64,000 nucleotides of DNA from Aphrocallistes beatrix (taxonomy: Eukaryota; Porifera; Hexactinellida; Sceptrulophora; Aphrocallistidae). The notes beneath the pieces were generated by a model. That model saw only the letters and a program-made list of their open reading frames with translations. It did no database searches and was not told the DNA's origin. Every line of letters begins with the position of its first letter. The first letter of the stretch is position 1. Made by a program: the position numbers and the translations under genes. The DNA lies in assembly GCA_963281255.1 (NCBI GenBank), contig OY725492.1:992001-1056000 (forward strand). The letters are read 5' to 3'. Of this stretch, positions 57,908 to 64,000 are shown one piece after another.

Positions 57908-58724
57908 TTACCGTATTAGCTTTAAGCCATGGAAGCATGTGTTCCGGTCGAAAAGAGAATATGAACTCAATTATGAAATTCTAGTATATACTGATTTGGT
58001 TGACAAACTAGAGAGGCTGTTGTCTTGTTCTCAATGCTCCATGTGCAAACATTACGTTGATGCTTTGATAGTAACATTCTAGTAACATTCCTAACATGAA
58101 GGTGTCTCATTGATTATATCACCAAAATGAATTAATATTACTCGAAAGGTATTTGACTAGCCACCATTTCCTCCTAGGATTTTGTTTAGCACTTAATGTC
58201 ATCTGTATATTAGTGAAATGGGCGAGTTAGATCACAAAAAAAAGAAGATGGGGATGGTGGAATTGCTACCATAGAATTCATTGCAATGTAGGAACTCATC
58301 ACTCAGAAAAGTCGTACAGAACTTTGGCTTATGCTTAAATCACGTTATAGCAAAAAAGGATCCCATATTGAGCACATATTGAAATAAATTAATATTTAAT
58401 CCAAATGCTTATTCCATTATTTTTCACAAATGACGAGCTTTTCCTTTTCAATGTACAAAAATAATCATTTTATCCCAATCACAAGTGAAATGTGAGCAAT
58501 TTAATTTCGTCCATGATTTATGAAAAACCCTGTAATTTTGCATTTTCGAGTTAACTAGATATGATCAAGGGCATAGCCAAGGGTCCACCAGAGCCTACCG
58601 GCAGGCCACAAAGACCTGTAGATTTGTCACTTTAGGCTGCTTCAGGCATTCAGCAAGTCGAAGGGCGGAGTGACAGGCTACGTCCTTGGATAGTTCTATG
58701 ATATTTTATACCTTTATTCTATAG
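57908..58724. other. Intron, nothing recognised
   Basis: AT-rich. A plus-strand frame at 57768-58082 overlaps the H1 copy and has no family I recognise. A degraded GC-richer stretch at 58560-58690 could be hAT debris. Confidence 0.35.
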
Positions 58725-58795
58725 CTTACGACTTTGTCAATGGATCATTCAACGTCACATTTTCACCTGAATCAAACATTTTCAATTCTTCCTGG
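58725..58795 (+). CDS. Possible short exon 10
   Basis: CTATAG acceptor, then 71 bp open in the phase expected after exon 9 (YDFVNGSFNVTFSPESNIF...NSSW), then GTGAGT donor. The N-x-S/T-rich, alternating pattern resembles exon 9. Short, and supported only by splice sites and composition. Confidence 0.4.
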
Positions 58796-58971
58796 GTGAG
58801 TAAATTTTGTTTGCTTTGTTAGCTCCTAATTAGATGAAATTTAGTATTAAACAACTTCCAATTATATACTAGGAATGCTTACTCATTTCATGTTATATTA
58901 ATCATTTTGGGCGGGAATACATCTATATGTGGGATATATAAATTGAATTGATCCCAAGATAAATTCAAACA

Positions 58972-59439
58972 AGCGCGCTTCGCTTGCTTGCGCTGCGCGG
59001 GTGACGGACACTTTGTGTCCCCCAGAGGCTCCCTTCGGTCGCCTGGGGTCACATTGGGTAATTAAGGGAGAAAACATTCCAAAATACGCCTGTCCTACTG
59101 TTATAATCGATATCGCACGAAAAATTTTTTTTGATGATAGTTGCATCATATGTGAGGAATGTTAGTATACGTATTCTATTACAATTTTAGTCTTCTATCT
59201 CCTATAATGGCTGAGTTATGCTCGAATAACAGTATTGCTTAACTTTTTAAAATGTGACAATGACGTCATAATTCCATGATGAGTCGACATTTTACTCTGA
59301 GCTCAGGACTTACTGGAGCCATATCAAAAGACTCCCACATGCTAAAAATCAGCTTTCTGCGCCTGGCAGTTTCTTCAATCAATTCGTTACAGATATATAT
59401 ATATATAAATAAATATTAATCGAGTTTTAATAGTAAGGA
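58972..59439 (-). mobile_element. Helitron-like H1 copy, complete
   Basis: 468 bp. Minus strand: A|TCCTTACTATTAAAACTC...; then a TA-rich microsatellite, AACGAATTGATTGAAGAAAC, TGACGTCAT, a hairpin with GACACAAAGTGTC, and GCGCGCTTG|T. Best reference copy of the family. Confidence 0.65.
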
Positions 59440-59450
59440 TATATATAGTA

Positions 59451-60806
59451 TCCTTACTATTAAAACTCGATTAATCTATATGTATATATATGTTACAGGG
59501 TATCTGTAAAATCAGGGTAATTGTAATTACTTTGTTTTTTAGGTTAATTATAGTGACCACTCATTGTATAGTGGATCATTTGTATAGGCGCAACTTGGGC
59601 CATTTTCACAGTACGGGAAACACAATTTAGTTCACCTAAGAGCAATTGTCCTATTAATAGGATTCCTCTTCTTCATATTTTCACTTTCAAAACTTTTCGT
59701 GACTAGTATTGCAAGATTCATTGATTAACAAAAATATATTATCAAAACATACCTTGTTTATGGAGTGCGTTTATTACAAGGTATCGCAAATTATGTCGAA
59801 ATGCTTTATGTTTGTTTTTACAAAGTCAGAAAGTTATTTAAGTAGAGTGTATTTTGGCCTAAAAGCAAGTCGCATATCTACTGAAATCGCTTTTAAATAG
59901 GCGAACTAATTATGAGAGAAATACCTTACAATGTTACCTGTTACAATGCAACTGTCAATTGAGGAATCCTATTAATAGGACAATTGCTCTTAGGTGAACT
60001 AAATTGTGTTTCCCGTACTGTGAAAATGGCCCAAGTTGCGCCTATACAAATGATCCACTATACAATGAGTGGTCACTATAATTAACCTAAAAAAAAAATT
60101 AATTACAATTACCCTGAAAAAAGTCAGGGTAATTACAATTACCCTGAAAAAAGTCAGGGTAATCACAATTACCCTAAAAAAATCAGGGAAATTACAATTA
60201 CCCTGATTGAACCAGGGTAATTACAATTACCCTAAAAAAATCAGGGTAATTACAATTACCCTGATTTTACAGATACCCTGTAACATATGTATATATATAT
60301 ATATATATATATATCTGTAACGAATTGATTGAAGAAACTGTCAGGCGCAGAAAGATGATTTTTGGCGTGTGGGAGTATTTTAGTTATGGATCCAGTAAGT
60401 TCTGAGCTCAGAGCAAAATGTCGACTCATCATGGAATTATGACGTCATTGTCACATTTTTAAAAGTCAAGCAACACAGTTATTCGAGCATAACTCAGCCA
60501 TTATAGGAGATAGATGTTTGAAATTTTAATAGAATGTGTATACGAACATGCGTCACATATGATACAACTATCACCAAAAAATGATTACTCATCACTTTGT
60601 TATGACGTCATCATTACTCATCAAAATTTTAAAAATTGATAATTTTGGTGATTTTTCATGCGATATCGATTATAACAGTAGTACAGGTGTATTTAAGGAT
60701 GTTATCTCCCTTATAATTAACCATTGTGACCCCAGGCGACCGAAGGGAGCCTCCGGCGGACACAAAGTGTCTGTCAGCCGCGCAGCCCAAGCAAGCGAAG
60801 CGCGCT

Positions 60807-60808
<2 letters not shown>
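59451..60808 (+). mobile_element. Helitron-like H1 copy, complete, carrying a MITE
   Basis: Starts A|TCCTTACTATTAAAACTCG and ends AGCGCGCTTG|T. Head-to-head with the preceding copy, 11 bp apart. The MITE at 59496-60280 sits in its TA-rich tract. Confidence 0.65.
59496..60280. mobile_element. MITE with 165-bp inverted repeats and internal tandem repeats
   Basis: Termini CAGGGTATCTGTAAAATCAG and inverse, flanked by TA. The right arm contains about six tandem units of AATTACAATTACCCTGA-type sequence (60090-60265), while the left arm has one. A 63-codon frame between the arms (59709-59900) is not recognised. Confidence 0.85.
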
Positions 60809-60809
<1 letters not shown>

Positions 60810-60839
<30 letters not shown>

Positions 60840-61340
60840 AGATCAAAATAGGAAGCAAATAATCCTAACCACAAAAAAATTGCAAGAATTGTTTTATTGC
60901 ATTTTCCGTAGTATCATGTCCTAAGAGTAACATACTAAAAGTTTGCCGAAATAGGGGTATCAGAAAGTGATTTGCCACGATCCCGTCGTTGACCCCGGAC
61001 TATAAAAATCGCCGGTTTTGAAAATTGTGTTTAACCTTTCAAATGATTGCAAATCAGTTTTTTGTCATATTCGTGCTCAGAATCAAATTTCCGACAATTT
61101 GATATATATATTGACTATATTTAGAGCAAAATATTTTGGGCCCCCCTAGCAACAACCTGGAATGTAAAAACCCCGACCCCCAAATTTGGTGTAAACCATA
61201 TTGAGTGACCCCTTGTTTTTCTCGGCTATGCTTGCTGAGTACGAATTTCTTAATATATTTAGTCTAAACGTCAGTTTTAAAATATTATGGTTTGCTACTG
61301 GTGGTATTCATGTATTTTTAGCATAGATGAATTGATATGT
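60810..61340. other. Non-coding, nothing recognised
   Basis: A (TA)n tract, then AT-rich sequence with a short GC-richer portion near 60980-61020. No ORF or repeat partner seen in the window. Confidence 0.4.
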
Positions 61341-62310
61341 TCACATTTCAATACCATCAGTTTCATCATCCGATGCAATTCCTTCTTTCATATTGCCAAT
61401 GTTGTCATCTTGGCATCGTCCGCATGCTTGAGAACAGTCGAGTCCTTGTTTTCTGCAGCTACATCTGAGACTACTACTATAGCCTGTGGAACAGTTCCAG
61501 TGGATTATTTTCAGGAGTGCTTCGGGTGCAGGGTTACTGTCTAACATGACTGGGATTAGGCTGTTATCTTGGCAGTTCCATCCCCATTCGGTGACCTCCA
61601 TACCATCAGCCGTGCCCATCCACAACATCACCTGGAAATAGCACCTCAGAGAGTGAAATTCGTGATGGAGGCTGTAGGTGACAGTCTTTCGGGTGTAGCG
61701 AAGCTTTTGGCTGCACTCACTTTCTTGCAGAGGATAGTGTATCTCAAGTCGCGAAGACTGTCCCCAGGGTTTGCATTGAACAACGCGATCATGACTTTAT
61801 AACCAGTGCTTTCTATCACAACTGGGTTTTGGTTTGGTGCTGAAAGCATCAGGTTTTTAAGATGGAATCCTCTTTGACATGTACAGAGCAGACTTCTTTC
61901 CGAGCCCGAAAATGCTGGAAGTGGTGTCACACCCGGTGAATGCTGCAGAAAAACCAGGCTGTGGCAGATTTCGCCCCAAGCACCTGCTTTATCACCTTGA
62001 TATCATACACTACGGTTGGTTTCCCTTATATCCGAGCGGAAGTATATCTTCTTTGCATTGTTGTTAGGCGTGTATTGCAGCAGCAGAACCATAGATCCGT
62101 ATACTCGCCTATGAGTTGTTGTCTTGGAGGAGGCCATTGATACTGCTGCCTTCACAATGTCAACATCGGCATCCTCCTCAGCGTGTATTACATGGCACCC
62201 TCGTTCTCTCATACGTTCAGAAATGAGACGAATGAGGGGCTGTTTGTTGGCTTGATTGTAAAGGGAATCCTCCTTATTACTACAGTCTCCGCCACGAAAT
62301 TTCAAAATAG
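61341..62310 (-). pseudogene. Relic of an uncharacterised PIN/XPG-nuclease-like, Cys-rich-tailed protein
   Basis: Minus-strand fragments in order: QPLIRLISERMRERGCHVIH and DADVDIVKAAVSMAS (62300-62130), VLLLQYTPNNNAKKIYFRSD, IKVIKQVLGAK, AAFTGCDTTSSIFGLGKKSA (about 61960-61890), DLRYTILCKKVSAAKSF, LSPTASITNF, EVTEWGWNCQDN, PAPEALLKIIHWNCS and RCSCRKQGLDCSQACGRC (61400). I recognise this order from uncharacterised, often multicopy animal proteins with a nuclease-like N-terminus (FTGCDT motif) and a Cys-rich tail. Several shifts show decay. Function unknown; the nuclease assignment is weak. Confidence 0.6.
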
Positions 62311-62501
62311 TAGAAAGTTGATACTTTGAAGTAACTAAATAGCAAGTAACAAAACTGAATAATACGAAGTAAACTAGCATAAATACTAGGTCTGGGAGTC
62401 GAGACTAATTCAGCGACCCCCCACGAAGCCAATATTCGAACTAACTACATCACAATTCACCTTGTCCTTCAAAATTCCCTCTTTTCATCCCTTCCGTTCC
62501 T

Positions 62502-63232
62502 TCATTTCCTTTCGGCCTCACCATCACCCTCAGGATGGTAAGCACTTGAATGTAACTTAGTAATGCCATACTTTGCACACAGTTCTTTTACTAATACCCC
62601 ATCTACGTTACGGCCTTGATCGGAAAGTAGGGCTGACGGATACCCATATCTGTTGAACCAACCATATTCCAGCGCTTTCGCAACCGTAACAGCTTCCTGA
62701 TCCTTCACCGGAATGGCTTACATATACTTCGAGAAGAGATCCATAATTACTAATACATAGCGATATCCACAAAAGTCCATGGCAAATGTGCAATATCCAT
62801 CGCAATTAGCGCACGCGGAAAATTGTAGGGCAACTTAAAAGATTTAAGGGGCTGTCTCCTCTCATAAGAACGTTTACTTCTTAAGCAGATCTCACAACCT
62901 TTGCAAAAACTTTGAGTATCCAAGAACATACCTCTCCCAAAAAATCTCCCGCGTAGATCTTCATATGTTCTTTGGACGCCAGCATGAGTTGAATTGTGGA
63001 CATGATTCAAAACTTCTATCCGACAACGTTTAGATACGACAATTTTATGTCCCTTATAGAGTAACCCGAAACGAACCTTCATCTGAGTATACTTCTTGAA
63101 TTGACCAGTCTGAATAGTACCATCACTTTCGATTTCATAGAGCGCTTTCGAAATGACCGGGTCATCATTCTGTTCCTTACGTAAGTAATGAGTAAATGAT
63201 GCAACTATCGTCAAAAAATGATTACTCATCAC
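62502..63232 (-). pseudogene. Ty3/gypsy integrase fragment
   Basis: 63232-62750 carries an HHCC zinc region (HNSTHAGVQRTYEDLRGRFF, FCKGCEICLRSK) and the first catalytic Asp (ALIAMDIAHLP). A frame change, then GYRYVLVIMDLFSKYM and a TAA, then 62708-62502 with LLSDQGRNVDG and SSAYHPEGDGEAERK. No RT, gag or LTR nearby; a truncated copy. Confidence 0.85.
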
Positions 63233-63265
63233 TTTGTTATGACGTCATCATTAAGCATCAAAATT
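63190..63265 (+). repeat. Helitron-like H1 fragment
   Basis: GATTACTCATCACTTTGTTA and TGACGTCATCATTA match the H1 copy at 60580-60620. It separates the gypsy fragment from the TTF fragment. Confidence 0.5.
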
Positions 63266-63574
63266 TTTAGAAAATTTTGCTGTGGCATCTTTCCAGTTAG
63301 AAAAGCCAGTCGATATAAAAGTCGGTTCCAAGCAATGAGCAGATTGCAGGAGATTATTTTGGTAAGCAGTGACACACGTAAAACGGAAGGCAAGGTCTAG
63401 GTTTTCCTTGTAGTGCAGCCATGACCACCTGTCGAACCACTTCCGTTGAAACGAACGTTTCATCACTAAGGTATTTACAAACTCACGTTTGGGAAAGCGA
63501 AAAGAGGAAGGTTGGTGCAGCTTGTCACCGATCACCGGTGTTTGTAGTCGGCTATTGCCATCAAATGAAGCCAT
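63251..63574 (-). pseudogene. hAT transposase N-terminus (TTF zinc-finger domain)
   Basis: From MASFDGNSRLQ: SFRFPKREFVNTLVMKRSFQ, KWFDRWSWLHYKENLDLAF, FTCVTAYQNN, EPTFISTGFSNWKDATAKF, the TTF domain that opens ZMYM6-like hAT transposases. The frame stops where H1-like sequence begins, so the rest of the gene is lost. A hAT-type terminus CAGGGCCGGCGG lies upstream at about 63916 on the same strand, consistent with the 5' end of this element. Confidence 0.8.
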
Positions 63575-63633
63575 CGCTAACTCAAATATTATAACTGATA
63601 TTTCATCTTATTTTTCTTTTCATTTTATACTTT

Positions 63634-63757
63634 TAGATCTAGATTGTTATTTATTTGTCAATTTAGTATTGTATTGTTTCCTATTGCCCAAGATTTGGAA
63701 ATATAGATCAATAGAAAACAATACTAATTTGACAAATACATAACAATCTAGATCTGG
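63634..63757. repeat. Palindromic element
   Basis: AGATCTAGATTGTTATTTAT and its inverse about 120 bp later, pairing over about 50 bp per arm around AAGATTTGGAAATATAG. Inserted between the hAT terminus and the TTF coding region. Confidence 0.75.
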
Positions 63758-64000
63758 AAGAACGAATTGTAACTTGTATTTGGTCGTATTTCTGGGGTTG
63801 AAAATTATTCTGAGGTGGTCGCTAAGAGGGGTTCCGTTGTACGGCCTGTACCAAAAATTCACACAAAAAGTGGGGCGGCCCAGGCCGCCCCAGCCGCCCC
63901 GCTTCCGCCGGCCCTGGTCCCGGATATTATAGTACGCCATTAAAATAATGAACTTCATTTTGTCCATGGTCCAGTTTTTGATTGTTATTTTCAGTCCTTA

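Noticed and set aside
1-64000. tRNA, rRNA or snRNA genes
   Set aside because: No box A/B-type cloverleaf or conserved rRNA words were recognised by eye; a covariance-model scan would settle it.

Overview
The window is AT-rich eukaryotic DNA from a repeat-laden animal genome. Evidence: spliced, phase-1 fibronectin type III (FN3) exons with GTAAG donors, and metazoan-type transposons (P/THAP, Tc1, hAT/ZBED, pogo-like, Ty3/gypsy, CR1/L2-like LINE, Helitron-like). A degenerate 2A-like leader and a transposase-OTU gene type, which I associate with sponges and cnidarians, make an early-branching animal, perhaps a demosponge, my best guess; this is inference. No bacterial operons, rRNA, tRNA or CRISPR were seen. 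Layout: 1-6500 holds foldback elements and a Helitron-like copy split by a pogo-like element that itself carries a ZBED-type hAT (1836-3959, perfect 8-bp target duplication). 6572-10459 is a decayed gene (2A-like leader, transposase-like core, OTU C-terminal half) interrupted by a hAT-type element that holds a complete Helitron-like element. 11131-23390 is a minus-strand Ty3/gypsy relic split between gag and protease by nested DNA elements (13962-22755, then 16833-22558, then a P element at 18535-22133), plus an intact Tc1-like transposase gene at 15448-16476. 24283-58795, plus strand, carries the host gene: eight complete FN3 exons or near relatives (seven of exactly 300 bp plus one more at 40077-40376, also 300 bp), one truncated FN3 exon, a different 291-bp ectodomain exon and a possible short exon. 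It is an extracellular or receptor-type protein that continues beyond what I can see on both sides. Its introns hold a second gypsy (26711-32098) with a ZMYM6-like hAT inside, an internally deleted LINE (36470-38098), a G/C-palindrome foldback pair, a third hAT (46509-50692) and many MITEs. 56900-60810 is a cluster of Helitron-like copies, and 61341-63916 holds three more minus-strand relics. How it works together: the FN3 exons are symmetric (phase 1-1), equal in length and carried on repeated intron blocks (for example 23909-24893 with 43946-44933, and 38335-38875 with 54727-55260). The array therefore grew by local segmental duplication, and any exon could be added or skipped without shifting the frame. 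Two short-element families here share the termini A|TC...CTTG|T, a Helitron-type signature that explains most of the recurring GC-rich 'head' motif across the window. Nearly every other coding stretch is a dead transposase or polymerase; the exception is the Tc1 gene.
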